A stretch of DNA of 64,000 nt from Paenibacillus turpanensis (GCF_011421635.1 NZ_WTLI01000019.1:1-64000), one strand, 5' to 3'. Positions 1 to 8,878 are shown, counted from the stretch's first letter. Made by a program: numbers and translations. The notes: generated from the letters alone by a model not told the origin.

Positions 1-290
1 ATCACGCTTATTCGTTTCAAGCAAGTTGTAATATTTCCCACAACCTCGCTTATGAAATCAGTCGATACATTCGATGTGATCATCTCACATCCACCCGCTT
101 GGTTCAGCTGGCGGATTCATAATGTAACATAACGACTTGGGGCATTCAATAGGAGACCACTGGAAAAAACCACGCCACCACGAATCCACTGATTCGTCTT
201 AAGCTTCTATATTGTATAATTAACTGCTTCAAAATTAAAAATAATGCTGCACGGCTTAAATGAAACCCCACATACACTAGGAGACACGAA
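1..290. other. left-edge intergenic region
   Basis: I see no supported gene. A perfect TATAAT lies at 215-220, about 75 bases before the first gene, but the hexamer 17 bases upstream of it is poor, so this is only a possible promoter for the rightward gene at 291. A leftward open frame of 27 codons from an ATG at 83 reaches the window edge; it is too short to judge. Confidence 0.4.
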
Positions 291-833
291 ATGATAAATC
301 AGATCATCCTGTACGTCCTGCTTTTCGGCCCATGGATCTCGTTATTTTGGGCTAAAAAAGGCAGCGTCCGAAGATATATGCCGGTTACAATTTTCACATC
401 CTTCCTGATGACGATCGTTTTTCAAATTGCATACACTTATGATTGGTGGACCATTCACAGCTATATTGTGCCTTGGGGCTACATGATCGACGTCAGCTTC
501 GCATATGGATTGTTTGCAGTCGGCACGTTTTGGGTGTTCTATTTTACATCTCAACGGTTTTGGCTCTATTCATTAACAAATTTAGCATTGGACAGCTTCT
601 TCTGCTTTGTTGGATTCCCCGGCTTACAATATTTCGGAATCGCAAGCTTAAACAACATTACTACGTGGCAGTATCTCATCGTCATTTATGCCGTTTCCAT
701 GATCATTTATGTTTATCACCGATGGCAGAGTAAAATTTTCACTCCCCCCAGCTCACGAGAGATCAAGAGAACGACAGCACCCTCTCCATTTGAAATCGAA
801 GTTCAGCTTGGAAAGCGTGAAAAAATCAAATAA
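291..833 (+). CDS. small integral membrane protein of unknown function
   Basis: A 180-residue protein with about five hydrophobic segments covering most of residues 1-140 (for example around 5-20, 30-48, 65-85, 90-115 and 122-140), rich in aromatic residues, ending in a charged cytoplasmic-type tail (RxIKRTT..., residues about 155-180). The start is supported by AGGAG at 279-283, seven bases before ATG. I do not recognise a characterised family; small polytopic proteins of this shape are common in Bacillus and Paenibacillus and mostly unnamed. It is transcribed alone and converges on the GH31 gene, sharing a hairpin at 841-864. A function cannot be inferred from the sequence or from its neighbours. 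Confidence 0.7.
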   Translation: MINQIILYVLLFGPWISLFWAKKGSVRRYMPVTIFTSFLMTIVFQIAYTYDWWTIHSYIVPWGYMIDVSFAYGLFAVGTFWVFYFTSQRFWLYSLTNLALDSFFCFVGFPGLQYFGIASLNNITTWQYLIVIYAVSMIIYVYHRWQSKIFTPPSSREIKRTTAPSPFEIEVQLGKREKIK

Positions 834-872
834 CAAAATAGCCCAGTTCACCAGGGAACCAGGCCTTTCGCT
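828..872. terminator. bidirectional rho-independent terminator
   Basis: Arms at 841-849 and 856-864 pair over nine positions (two G-U) around a 6-base loop. Read leftward the stem is followed by a T-rich run, fitting the end of the GH31 gene; it also sits just after the rightward gene ending at 833. Confidence 0.6.
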
Positions 873-892
873 TTACGCTTATCAATATCTTT

Positions 893-3223
893 TTACGCCA
901 ACACACAAACGATCGCCGTAACCCCCGGATTCGGTGCCAGCCGGATTCCATGAACCGTCTTTTCAAAAGCAGCTCCATCGACAGAGCGAATTCCACTGCA
1001 ATTGCGCAAAAGCATGGTCCATGGTTGGCCTGAGCGGTCTAAAGATACATCCACGGTAAGCTGATTTCCTTCCCGGGATGCACAGATGGAAAGCTGGTTT
1101 TCTCCATTTTCATCGTAAACGCAGCAATCCGCCTTTCCTCCATCTTCCAACCGATAAAGCTGCAGCTCAACTCGATGAGCATAATCGTAATCCGGACGGC
1201 TGTCTACTGCGCCAACTGCGATGATCGAATTGGGCCGAACATAAAGAGGCAAGCTCATATAACCATGCTGTTCCTTAACCCATGTCCCGCCTTCAACTTC
1301 CTTACCCGTAATAAAATGCGTCCAGGTTCCTTTCGGCAAATAATATTGGACCACCCCGTCCTCACGAAAAATAGGAGCAACCAGCAAAGATTCGCCAAGC
1401 ATATACTGCCGGTCTAAATAACCGCAAGTGGGGTCGTCAGCAAATTCTAATAGCATGGCCCTCATCATCGGAATCCCCTTTTCCGAAGCTTCGCATGCTG
1501 CAGCAAACAAATAAGGCATGATGCGGCATTTTAGCTTGACAAAAAATCTCATGACATCAACGGCTTCCTCATCATATATCCAAGGAACCCGGTACGACTG
1601 ATTTCCATGAAGACGGCTATGGCTCGAAAGCAGACCAAAAGCGGTCCATCTTTTATAAAGATCGGCTGGGGCCGTGCTTTCGAAACCGCCAATATCATGG
1701 CTCCAAAATCCGAAGCCGCTCAACCCGAGTGAAAGTCCGCCGCGCAAGCTTTCCGCCATTGATTCATAAGTGGCGTAGCAATCCCCTCCCCAATGAACCG
1801 GGAATTGCTGACCACCGGCAGTCGCCGATCTGGCAAACACGGCCGCCTTTCCTTTTCCAAGACGAGCCTCCAGCAGTTCAAAAACAACCTTGTTATATAG
1901 ATAGGAATAATAATTATGCATTCGATCCGGGTCAGAGCCATCGTAATAAACTACATCCGTTGGGATCCGTTCGCCAAAATCCGTTTTAAACGAATCTACT
2001 CCCATGTCGATCAACCGCTCCAGATGACTCGTGTACCATTTGCATGCATTCGGATTTGTAAAATCAACAATGCCCATCCCCGGCTGCCACCGATCCCACT
2101 GCCATACATCGCCGTTCGTTTTCCGCAGCAAATACCCCTTCTCCACAGCTTCATCAAATAGGCAGGATTGCTGCGCAATATACGGATTGATCCACACACA
2201 AACCGCCAAATCCTTTTCCTTCAAGCGGCGCAGCATCGGCTCAGGGTCCGGGAACACCTCATCATCCCACTCAAAATCCGTCCAATGAAGCGCCTTCATC
2301 CAAAAGCAGTCAAAATGAAATACGCGAAGCGGAATATCTCGATCCTTCATTCCATCTACAAAATGGTTGACCGTTTGTTCGTCGTAATTTGTGGTGAATG
2401 ACGTCGTCAGCCACAACCCGAACGACCATGAAGGAGGTAGCGCCGGCTTGCCGGATAAGGAGGTGTAATTTTGAAGCACCTCTTTTAAGGAGGAACCGCC
2501 GATAATGAAATAATCCAGCTGCTCCCCTTCTACGCTAAACTGTACCTTGGATACCCGTTCGGAAGCCACCTCAAAGGATACGTTCTCCGGATGGTTTACA
2601 AACACGCCGTAACCACGGCTCGATAAGTAAAAGGGGATATTTTTGTATGCCTGCTCCGTGCTGGTTCCCCCATCGCGATTCCAAGTATCGACGACCTGGC
2701 CATTTTTGACAAATGGAGTAAACCGTTCGCCTAAGCCGTAAATTTGCTCTCCGACAGCGAGGTCCAGCTGCTCTCTCATAAACACGCCTTGATTTGGTGT
2801 AGAGATATGCGCCATCGCTTTCGTTCCCGTTCCCGTGAGCTTTTGGCCGTCATACTCGAAGTTGATTCCCCAAGCCCCTTCCGTTCGCACACGTGCAGTC
2901 AGGCTTCCGCTCGTAAGCAGAGCTTCACGTTCCAGTCTCTCCGTTCTCACATCATGATCCCCAGAGGAGTGAAGCATAAATTCGGGCAGCTTTCTTCGCC
3001 CTCCTTTATGCCGGTACAACTGAACACGAATGATATCCTTCCTAGGTGACGACAAACGGACCGTTAAAAGCGGCAAATCCAGCTGCGCCCAACGCTGCGT
3101 CAAATCCCTTGGAGAAGCATAGCCGATGATCGAACCCTCTTCAATATGTACATCGAACGGTTGAACAGAGCTTATAAATTCATAACCCTGCCGCACTAAC
3201 CAGTTGCCATCCGTAAACTTCAT
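893..3223 (-). CDS. yicI: alpha-xylosidase, glycoside hydrolase family 31 (YicI type)
   Basis: Hydrolyses alpha-xylosidic bonds such as isoprimeverose units of xyloglucan oligosaccharides; cytosolic, with no signal peptide. With the start at 3223 the product is 776 residues, matching YicI-type enzymes (about 770). The GH31 nucleophile motif SFKTDFGERIP is present and HWGGDC carries the acid/base Asp, with the N-terminal beta-sandwich, TIM barrel and C-terminal beta domains in the usual order. An open frame continues 53 codons upstream, but those residues are encoded by the terminator and promoter region, and GGGGTG sits before the ATG at 3223, so I reject the longer start. It is monocistronic, bounded by hairpins on both sides. 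Its promoter holds an inverted repeat between the -35 and -10 boxes, suggesting substrate-dependent control. No transporter lies next to it. Substrate choice within GH31 is inferred from overall similarity. Confidence 0.9.
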   Translation of the reverse strand: MKFTDGNWLVRQGYEFISSVQPFDVHIEEGSIIGYASPRDLTQRWAQLDLPLLTVRLSSPRKDIIRVQLYRHKGGRRKLPEFMLHSSGDHDVRTERLEREALLTSGSLTARVRTEGAWGINFEYDGQKLTGTGTKAMAHISTPNQGVFMREQLDLAVGEQIYGLGERFTPFVKNGQVVDTWNRDGGTSTEQAYKNIPFYLSSRGYGVFVNHPENVSFEVASERVSKVQFSVEGEQLDYFIIGGSSLKEVLQNYTSLSGKPALPPSWSFGLWLTTSFTTNYDEQTVNHFVDGMKDRDIPLRVFHFDCFWMKALHWTDFEWDDEVFPDPEPMLRRLKEKDLAVCVWINPYIAQQSCLFDEAVEKGYLLRKTNGDVWQWDRWQPGMGIVDFTNPNACKWYTSHLERLIDMGVDSFKTDFGERIPTDVVYYDGSDPDRMHNYYSYLYNKVVFELLEARLGKGKAAVFARSATAGGQQFPVHWGGDCYATYESMAESLRGGLSLGLSGFGFWSHDIGGFESTAPADLYKRWTAFGLLSSHSRLHGNQSYRVPWIYDEEAVDVMRFFVKLKCRIMPYLFAAACEASEKGIPMMRAMLLEFADDPTCGYLDRQYMLGESLLVAPIFREDGVVQYYLPKGTWTHFITGKEVEGGTWVKEQHGYMSLPLYVRPNSIIAVGAVDSRPDYDYAHRVELQLYRLEDGGKADCCVYDENGENQLSICASREGNQLTVDVSLDRSGQPWTMLLRNCSGIRSVDGAAFEKTVHGIRLAPNPGVTAIVCVLA

Positions 3224-3263
3224 GCCGTTCACCCCAGCCTTAAAAGAATAAAAACTCTCCTTT

Positions 3264-3293
3264 ATTGTAAGGGAATTCCATCCCTTAAAACAA
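3264..3293 (-). promoter_or_regulatory. putative promoter with operator palindrome in the spacer
   Basis: Leftward, TTGTTT (3288-3293) and TACAAT (3264-3269) are separated by 18 bases. The spacer is almost filled by an inverted repeat with 7-base arms TAAGGGA and TCCCTTA (3268-3287, 6-base centre). This is a good place for a repressor or a MerR-like activator controlling the GH31 gene. Confidence 0.5.
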
Positions 3294-3317
3294 TAAAACC
3301 CTGCGTCTAACGCAGGG
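3287..3317 (-). terminator. rho-independent terminator of the sensor kinase gene
   Basis: Perfect 7-bp stem CCCTGCG/CGCAGGG (3299-3305 and 3311-3317) with a 5-base loop, followed leftward by TTTTATTG. It overlaps the -35 region proposed for the GH31 gene. Confidence 0.8.
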
Positions 3318-3335
3318 TAAAAAGTTGATATTCGG

Positions 3336-5093
3336 CTAGGAATTTTCCAGCATTTTTTTCTCGATCGGAATCCGTACTTCAAATTCGATTTGTTGATCGT
3401 CCACTTCCACGTTAATCGAGCCGCTGTATGCTTCTACTCTTTGCTTTACCAAAGCAAGCCCGAGTCCTTGATGGTCCCCGCTTTTGGTTGAGAAGCCGCT
3501 TCGGAATAACGATTCCCGTTGCAAGGTCTCCATTGGTTGAGAGAGCGGATTGGTCACTACGAACCAAAGCTGGTTAAGATGAACCCAGCCTTTAATGCTG
3601 ACTACTCGCTGGTCGGGCGGAAGCTTCATCACCTCGTCGTAGGCGTTATCCAGCAAATTCCCCATGATTTTCACGACATCGACGGATTTAATCCCCAGTG
3701 ACAAGGTTTCCATCGAATGAAACTCGTAATCGAGCTTAATTTTCCGCTGCAGCGCAATTGCCTCTTTGGCTTGAATTAAGGCTGCAAGTCCCGGATGCCC
3801 GATTTGGATCATTTCATTGACCTGCTGGACATCCTCGACCAGCTCAGCTACATATCGCTTCAAAGCATCATATTTCCCAGCGGATACGAAGGAAAATATC
3901 GTCTGCACATGGTTTAAAAAATCATGCCGTTGTCCGCGAATAACCGAAAACATATTGTCGACATCCTCAATATACAGCTCTTGAGTCGTACGAACGGCTT
4001 TCTCCCGATTTTGAGCAATAAGGCGGCTGGTCGTAACAAATACGATGACACTAAATATCGTTGCAATGAGCGCCATTACCGATATTCGTACTAGCTCCCG
4101 GTTTAAAGTCGATTGGATTGCATTGTAATCCGATACAACACCGATAACAAAAGGCTTCTCCCTCTGTTCCGGCGCTTGCTTCATCTGGTTAGGAACCGGC
4201 AAATAGGTTTTAAGGACATGCCGTCCTGCAACTTTTTCCACGTGACTATAAGTAGATCCATTTTTTAGCGCTTTCATAACAAACTGAAGATCAGCTTCAC
4301 TGTAAAACTCATTTGACCCGAACATAATCGGCTGATCGTAAACGGATATAAACTCCGAACCATCGGCCCCATTATAAATCGGGATTTCCTTACCAAATGT
4401 ATTGCCGTTAAAGCCGGTAATCTCCAAAATATTAGAATTGGTACTCAACGTTTTCGCGACCGTTCGTTCAGGTCCCGTCAGCTTTTTATAGCGTACGATC
4501 GTTTCCGCCTTCACAAAAGGGTTAATAATATAATCCGTCGTTCCATCATGGTAATATCCGAATTTATTAATACTCTCCGTATCCGATGCGGCAACCTCGA
4601 AAATGCCGGCCCAGAAGTTTGGGAGCTTTTGCCCCTCAGGTATCGTAACATTATGATGGTCGAGCAGCTGGTTAAACGCAGTAAACCAATACCCGAAGTC
4701 TTTCGTGCTTAACCCGATTTCTTTCGGCTCTGAGGAACGAAGGGCAACAATGTCATCTCCTACTCTTTGGAGCAAAGTGATATCATCGACCCCAACCTTC
4801 TCCGCAAGCTTTTCAAGCCGTTCATTGGTAACGTCTTCAAGCTTAGGCGGAAGCTCGCCTTTGGCAGCGATAGCCGCGGCCCGGAGCTGCTGACCCACAA
4901 GATCCTCTACGTAAAACGAGCCTTCTTCCGATTGTTCGATAGACAAACGAATTTGTTCCGCTACCGATTGCGTTTCATTGGAGAGCTGGTCAGTCAGCAT
5001 CGCTTTAGTCGAAAAATAATATAGGGTATTATTTAGTATTAAAATTAAAGTAACGATGAGGGCAATGAAGAAAAAAGCGCGCCGTGAAGGCAT
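3336..5093 (-). CDS. orphan sensor histidine kinase, DcuS/CitA/LytS-like
   Basis: A membrane sensor kinase of 585 residues: transmembrane helix about 7-29, a large extracytoplasmic sensor region of about 300 residues, a second helix about 333-358, then a cytoplasmic core. The phospho-acceptor motif is RGQRHDFLNH with His390, the Spo0B/DcuS-type H box, followed by a GHKL ATPase domain with NLLDNAYDE (N box) and GLGLALVKQ (G2 box). In this class the extracytoplasmic part is usually a PAS/Cache fold binding a small ligand. The expected response regulator is absent on both sides: downstream is the GH31 gene behind a terminator and upstream is the Pth2 gene, so the partner is elsewhere. The start is the only plausible ATG before the first hydrophobic helix. 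The ligand is unknown. Confidence 0.85.
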   Translation of the reverse strand: MPSRRAFFFIALIVTLILILNNTLYYFSTKAMLTDQLSNETQSVAEQIRLSIEQSEEGSFYVEDLVGQQLRAAAIAAKGELPPKLEDVTNERLEKLAEKVGVDDITLLQRVGDDIVALRSSEPKEIGLSTKDFGYWFTAFNQLLDHHNVTIPEGQKLPNFWAGIFEVAASDTESINKFGYYHDGTTDYIINPFVKAETIVRYKKLTGPERTVAKTLSTNSNILEITGFNGNTFGKEIPIYNGADGSEFISVYDQPIMFGSNEFYSEADLQFVMKALKNGSTYSHVEKVAGRHVLKTYLPVPNQMKQAPEQREKPFVIGVVSDYNAIQSTLNRELVRISVMALIATIFSVIVFVTTSRLIAQNREKAVRTTQELYIEDVDNMFSVIRGQRHDFLNHVQTIFSFVSAGKYDALKRYVAELVEDVQQVNEMIQIGHPGLAALIQAKEAIALQRKIKLDYEFHSMETLSLGIKSVDVVKIMGNLLDNAYDEVMKLPPDQRVVSIKGWVHLNQLWFVVTNPLSQPMETLQRESLFRSGFSTKSGDHQGLGLALVKQRVEAYSGSINVEVDDQQIEFEVRIPIEKKMLENS

Positions 5094-5406
5094 ACTCGGA
5101 CCACCTAACTCTTGAGTCTGTTGAAAGCTGTCGCATTTTCTTTCATTATAACAGATTCTGTCGCACTCTGCTGAAAGGTTTGTTTTGCCGGGATCATTAC
5201 TCCCATAACATTGCCCCCTTGCCCATTTATCGATGAATCATTTCAAAATCACTTATTTTCTTCCATTTACCTCCATTCTATTACATTGTTTCCACCATAT
5301 ATTCGAGAAAATCCGTAATTTTAAATAAAAAAATAAAAAACCGCCCCGCTAGGGACGGCTTCCATTATACGCAATCGACTCGCAGCACGAAAAGCAGCTT
5401 ATACCA
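5094..5406. other. intergenic region between kinase and Pth2 genes
   Basis: AT-rich, about 310 bases. It holds the Pth2 terminator (5328-5358) and presumably the leftward kinase promoter. I see no gene or RNA element in the rest. Confidence 0.5.
5328..5358 (-). terminator. rho-independent terminator of the Pth2 gene
   Basis: Leftward stem CCGTCCC/GGGGCGG (5341-5347 with 5352-5358, one G-U pair) followed by a long T-rich tract. Confidence 0.8.
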
Positions 5407-5766
5407 CTACAACAACTTCAGTCCGGACACAATTCGCTGTGCCTCTTCTTTTTCCATTGGAGGAAGAGCAACGACGGTTAAAGAACCGGATGGGACCTCC
5501 GTATGACCAGCATCACGGATCGACAGATAGCCTGCATTCGCAAGCTCATTCACCTGTTCTTCCGATCCACCAAGAACAATCTTCTTTTGGCCGGAGCTGA
5601 GCCAGGCTTGAAATGTGTCATGGTTTTGCTCCTGCTGAAACAAACAATGAAGGGTTACCGTCACAGCGGCGTGAGCCACCTGTGCGGCTATTTTCCCATC
5701 GGACATTTGTAAATCCCGGTTAACGACATAATATTGGACCAAATTGGATTCATTTGGCTTTTGCAT
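5407..5766 (-). CDS. peptidyl-tRNA hydrolase 2 (Pth2) family protein
   Basis: Releases peptides from peptidyl-tRNA that drops off ribosomes, recycling tRNA. The 119-residue protein covers the whole compact Pth2 domain: an N-terminal strand (LVQYYVVNRDLQM), the family signature SDGKIAAQVAHAAV with the conserved Lys and the QxxHA segment (about 22-35), then KIVLGGSEEQVNELANAGY and a C-terminal strand. Pth2 is the archaeal and eukaryotic class, unrelated to bacterial Pth1, and occurs in some bacteria. AGGAGG lies 9 bases before ATG. It is a single-gene unit with its own terminator. Because Pth1 normally does the essential work in Bacillota, this copy may act on special substrates; that part is inference. 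Confidence 0.85.
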   Translation of the reverse strand: MQKPNESNLVQYYVVNRDLQMSDGKIAAQVAHAAVTVTLHCLFQQEQNHDTFQAWLSSGQKKIVLGGSEEQVNELANAGYLSIRDAGHTEVPSGSLTVVALPPMEKEEAQRIVSGLKLL

Positions 5767-5845
5767 TGGATTTGTCCTCCTATCCGAACCTGACCACAGG
5801 CTCGTCCTCTATTCTATTCCCATTGTACTCTATAATTACGTAGTC

Positions 5846-5880
5846 TATGACATAAAATAAGACCGCCGTATCGGCGGTCT
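5846..5880 (-). terminator. rho-independent terminator of the GH18 gene
   Basis: Perfect 8-bp stem GACCGCCG/CGGCGGTC (5861-5868 with 5872-5879) with a 3-base loop, followed leftward by TTATTTTATG. Confidence 0.8.
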
Positions 5881-5886
5881 CAGCTA

Positions 5887-7029
5887 TCAATTTCCGTATC
5901 CGGCCTTAACGGCTGTCCAAAACTTTTCGTCCTCAAGCCCCATGCGCCACATCGCTACGCCTGCCAGCTGGTAGGTCACGGTGAGCTTTGTTTTTAGCTG
6001 AATACTCTTCTCATTTTCGTACCACACCATGCGCTTAGAGCCGTCGGCTGCAGTGTAATACAGATATGGAGATTGGGAAATTGTGTCCCACTGGGGAGTT
6101 GCACCAGTATTCGCAATCAATGTAGGCATCGCTTTCCAGGAAACCGCCTTATTGCCAACCCCCGTTGATTGATTCCAATCGTAACCGTAAGCATTTAATC
6201 CTAGCAAAACTTTGGAAGCTGGGACGAGTGAAAGCGTGTACTTCACCACATTCTCCACCCAATTCAGTCCGGCTACAGGACCGGCTGCTCCCCATGGCCC
6301 GTGCTGGTCATACGTCATGAGCTGCAAATAATCCGTATATTTTCCGATTTCCGCATAATCAAAAGCACCGGTCCAGGCTGCAGTCAAGGAATCGGACGTT
6401 TTCGCAGAAACCGAGACGATCAGCTTCTTTTGCACTGCATGAAGCTCCGCTGCCAATTCCTTCACCAGCAAGGAGTAATACGGACGGTCCGCTGCATACA
6501 TATTTTCAAAATCAAGATTAATCCCTTTAAAGCCATGCGTAACGGCAAAGGCCGCCATATTCGCTGCCGCTTTCTTTCGAAGCTCCCCGTTGCGCAAAAT
6601 CGAGCTCGCTAAAGCAGGATCAAAGTGTCCGTTCCCCAAATTCTGAATGGCAGCATAGGCTCCTACACCTTTGCTCTGGCCGAGCTGCAGCGCATCCGAT
6701 ACATGCTCACCTTTGACAGTCCCATCCGCATCGATCGAAAATGTCGTCATAGAGTAATCACTCATATAGGTGGAATAAGAGTTTAAGCTATTATAGCTAT
6801 TTTTATCGGTAGACCAATATTTTACGTAATAGCCTAGAGTCATTTTCGGTAAGACTGTTGTTGCAGATGTCGACGTTTCCGATGAAGAAGAAGTTGTTGT
6901 GGTCGTAGTCGTTGTGCTGGACAATGTCGTTTTCGTACGATGCTTGGCATGAACGGCAAATGACGGGAGGAGCAAGCAGGCAACCAGAGAAAAAAGGACA
7001 ATCGAGGCAAGTAAGCGGAATGGCTTCAT
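5887..7029 (-). CDS. secreted glycoside hydrolase family 18 protein (chitinase-like)
   Basis: A 380-residue exported enzyme: signal peptide (residues 1 to about 28, ending near VHA), then a low-complexity Thr/Ser linker of about 30 residues, then a GH18 TIM barrel. The catalytic strand reads FKGINLDFEN, the spore-type variant of the DxxDxDxE signature with the acid Glu kept; LQLMTYDQHGPWG and VAMWRMGLEDEKFW are typical downstream barrel motifs. Such short GH18 proteins act on chitin or on peptidoglycan and include spore-germination hydrolases. No LysM or chitin-binding module is visible. The start at 7029 is preferred over an upstream one because GGAAGGGAAG precedes it and the signal peptide begins there. 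Transcribed alone. Substrate unknown. Confidence 0.85.
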   Translation of the reverse strand: MKPFRLLASIVLFSLVACLLLPSFAVHAKHRTKTTLSSTTTTTTTTSSSSETSTSATTVLPKMTLGYYVKYWSTDKNSYNSLNSYSTYMSDYSMTTFSIDADGTVKGEHVSDALQLGQSKGVGAYAAIQNLGNGHFDPALASSILRNGELRKKAAANMAAFAVTHGFKGINLDFENMYAADRPYYSLLVKELAAELHAVQKKLIVSVSAKTSDSLTAAWTGAFDYAEIGKYTDYLQLMTYDQHGPWGAAGPVAGLNWVENVVKYTLSLVPASKVLLGLNAYGYDWNQSTGVGNKAVSWKAMPTLIANTGATPQWDTISQSPYLYYTAADGSKRMVWYENEKSIQLKTKLTVTYQLAGVAMWRMGLEDEKFWTAVKAGYGN

Positions 7030-7252
7030 TAAATCTTCCCTTCCTTCATAGAGTAATGTTCCTGATGCGGCAGTGGAAGTGGGGATGTATACCAACAGCT
7101 TGCATTAACTCTATTATAGGAGGAAAGAGAGTCATATTTAATAGGATCACAGTCGGAAATCGCTTACACTCTCAACATGCTGTAAATAGACCCTTCCGTT
7201 TTTCCTATAAGGCGGGAGACCTAAAATGAGATTTTTTGAGATGTAAATAGTG

Positions 7253-7292
7253 GAAAAAAACAAAAAGGCCGTCCCGTTGCCGAGACAGCCTT
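7253..7292 (-). terminator. terminator of the GntR/sugar-acid operon
   Basis: A 12-bp stem (7265-7276 with 7281-7292, two G-U pairs) with a 4-base loop, followed leftward by a T-rich tract. It closes the four-gene unit that begins near 10820. Confidence 0.85.
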
Positions 7293-7315
7293 ACCACAAA
7301 CCCTAAATAAAAAGG

Positions 7316-8065
7316 TCACAGCCCCATGACGATAAGTCGGATCGCCCCGGCTCCGCCAAAGAGGAGCAGCACCGCTTGAAAATGCCGCTGCGGCAGTGCG
7401 GACAGCAGCTTAATTCCGATGGCCGCACCCGCAAAAGCCATGGGCACCATCCATAAATTAAGTATTATGGAGCCGCCATGAATAAGTCCTAAGTGAACAT
7501 AAAGCGGAAGCTTGATTACATTGACCGCCAGAAAAAACCAAGCCCCCGTACCGACAAACTCATTTTTCGGAAGTTTTTTGGATAGCAGATAAATCGTCAT
7601 AATAATGCCCGAGACATTGCCGATCATCGTTGCAAAGCCAGCCAGCACGCCCATGATCGGGCCAAACCAGAAGGGATGCGCAGAAGGTTCCTTCTCTGCC
7701 GCCCCGGCTTGTCCCCTCAGCTTACGCAGCTGGAGCAGAACCAGTAGAAGGATCAGAATACCAACCAAAAAACTTACTTGTTCACTGCTGCCTAATTCCA
7801 GAACGGCGTATCCCATAACAAGCCCTACTAGAACCCACGGGATCAAAGAAAGCAGATGACGCCATACGACGGTTCTCCGGTAGTAAACAACCGCGATTAC
7901 ATCACTGACAATGAGCACAGGAAGCATAATGCCGATCGCTTCTTTGGCCGGATAAACAAGCGTAAGCAATACGACGGTAACCATACCCAGAGTAGAAATT
8001 CCGGTTTTGGAGATGCCTATACAAATTCCGGACAGCAGTACAATGACCCAAACTGCGATGTCCAT
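7316..8065 (-). CDS. TSUP family (TauE/SafE) membrane transporter
   Basis: A 249-residue polytopic protein with about seven or eight hydrophobic helices and the two-fold repeat of the TauE/SafE (TSUP) family, including the N-terminal GISKTGISTLG and the internal-repeat segment starting GVLAGFATMIGNVSG. Characterised TSUP members export sulfite, sulfoacetate or other small anions, or move organic acids. It is the last gene of a leftward operon with a GntR regulator, an enolase-superfamily dehydratase and an SDR; the gap to the SDR stop is 27 bases and a strong terminator follows. In that setting it probably carries the pathway substrate or an acidic or sulfonated product across the membrane, but the sequence does not say which, nor the direction. 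Confidence 0.85.
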   Translation of the reverse strand: MDIAVWVIVLLSGICIGISKTGISTLGMVTVVLLTLVYPAKEAIGIMLPVLIVSDVIAVVYYRRTVVWRHLLSLIPWVLVGLVMGYAVLELGSSEQVSFLVGILILLLVLLQLRKLRGQAGAAEKEPSAHPFWFGPIMGVLAGFATMIGNVSGIIMTIYLLSKKLPKNEFVGTGAWFFLAVNVIKLPLYVHLGLIHGGSIILNLWMVPMAFAGAAIGIKLLSALPQRHFQAVLLLFGGAGAIRLIVMGL

Positions 8066-8092
8066 CCTCTACATCACTCCCCTTCTCGGGGG

Positions 8093-8860
8093 CTACACAT
8101 AACCGTTCGCCAGCCAGCCGCCGTCTACCTTTAGAATCGTGCCTGTTACATAATCGGAATCGGACGAAGCATAAAAAACAGCCGGTCCCACCAAATCCTC
8201 TACTTCTCCCATCCGTCCAGCGGGAATACGTGCGGTCATTCGTTCAGGCTTATGTACGCCCTTATCGATCAAATCCTGCACAATTTCGGTGCGGATAAAG
8301 CCCGGGCTGATCGCATTCACCTGAATGTTATGCTTCGCCCACTCGACGGCTAGATTTTGCGTCAGCTGCATGACGCCCCCCTTACTTGCCGCATAAGCCG
8401 CACGTTCGGGAATCGCTGCATGGGCAACGATGGACGTAATATTGATGATTTTACCGCCCATCCCCCGTTCAATCATATGCGCACCAACCTTTTGGCAGCA
8501 TAAAAAGGTTCCGTCCAAGTTAATGCGCAAGCATTTGTGCCAGTTTTCCAGCGATAACGTCTCCGAAGGCGATACCATCGTAATACCCGCACAGTTCGCC
8601 AAAATATCGATGTGCCCGAAGCCGTCCAGCGCTTGCTCTACCATACGCTGTACCGCTCCGGCATCCCCGACATCCGCTTCGACGGAGAGCACGGAGACGC
8701 CCGTGTTGGCCTGTATCCAGTCTTCCTGCTCCTTCAGCTGCGCCAACGTTCGGCTAACCAATACGACATTTGCTCCTTGCTGTGCAAAGCCGCGCGCCAT
8801 TGCAGCGCCGATTCCACGTCCGCTGCCCGTAACAATCGCCGTTTTTCCGCGTAATCTCAT
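8093..8860 (-). CDS. SDR family NAD(P)-dependent oxidoreductase
   Basis: A 255-residue classical short-chain dehydrogenase: TGSGRGIGAAMA nucleotide-binding motif (about 11-22), NCAG (about 89-92), catalytic Ser in NITSIVAHA, YAASKGG with the Tyr-Lys pair (about 155-159), and a C-terminal VTGTILKVDGGW. Length and motifs fit FabG/gluconate-5-dehydrogenase-like enzymes. GGTGGAG precedes the ATG. It lies 18 bases downstream of the dehydratase gene and 27 bases upstream of the TSUP gene, so it is probably the oxidoreductase step of the same sugar-acid route (for example reducing or oxidising a keto-acid or a hydroxy-acid). The exact substrate and cofactor preference cannot be read from the sequence. 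Confidence 0.85.
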   Translation of the reverse strand: MRLRGKTAIVTGSGRGIGAAMARGFAQQGANVVLVSRTLAQLKEQEDWIQANTGVSVLSVEADVGDAGAVQRMVEQALDGFGHIDILANCAGITMVSPSETLSLENWHKCLRINLDGTFLCCQKVGAHMIERGMGGKIINITSIVAHAAIPERAAYAASKGGVMQLTQNLAVEWAKHNIQVNAISPGFIRTEIVQDLIDKGVHKPERMTARIPAGRMGEVEDLVGPAVFYASSDSDYVTGTILKVDGGWLANGYV

Positions 8861-8878
8861 AATTCAGCTCCACCTTTC

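Noticed and set aside
1-83. Leftward open frame from an ATG at 83 to the window edge
   Set aside because: Only 27 codons are visible, the upstream GGATGTGAG is a weak site, and the peptide matches nothing I know.
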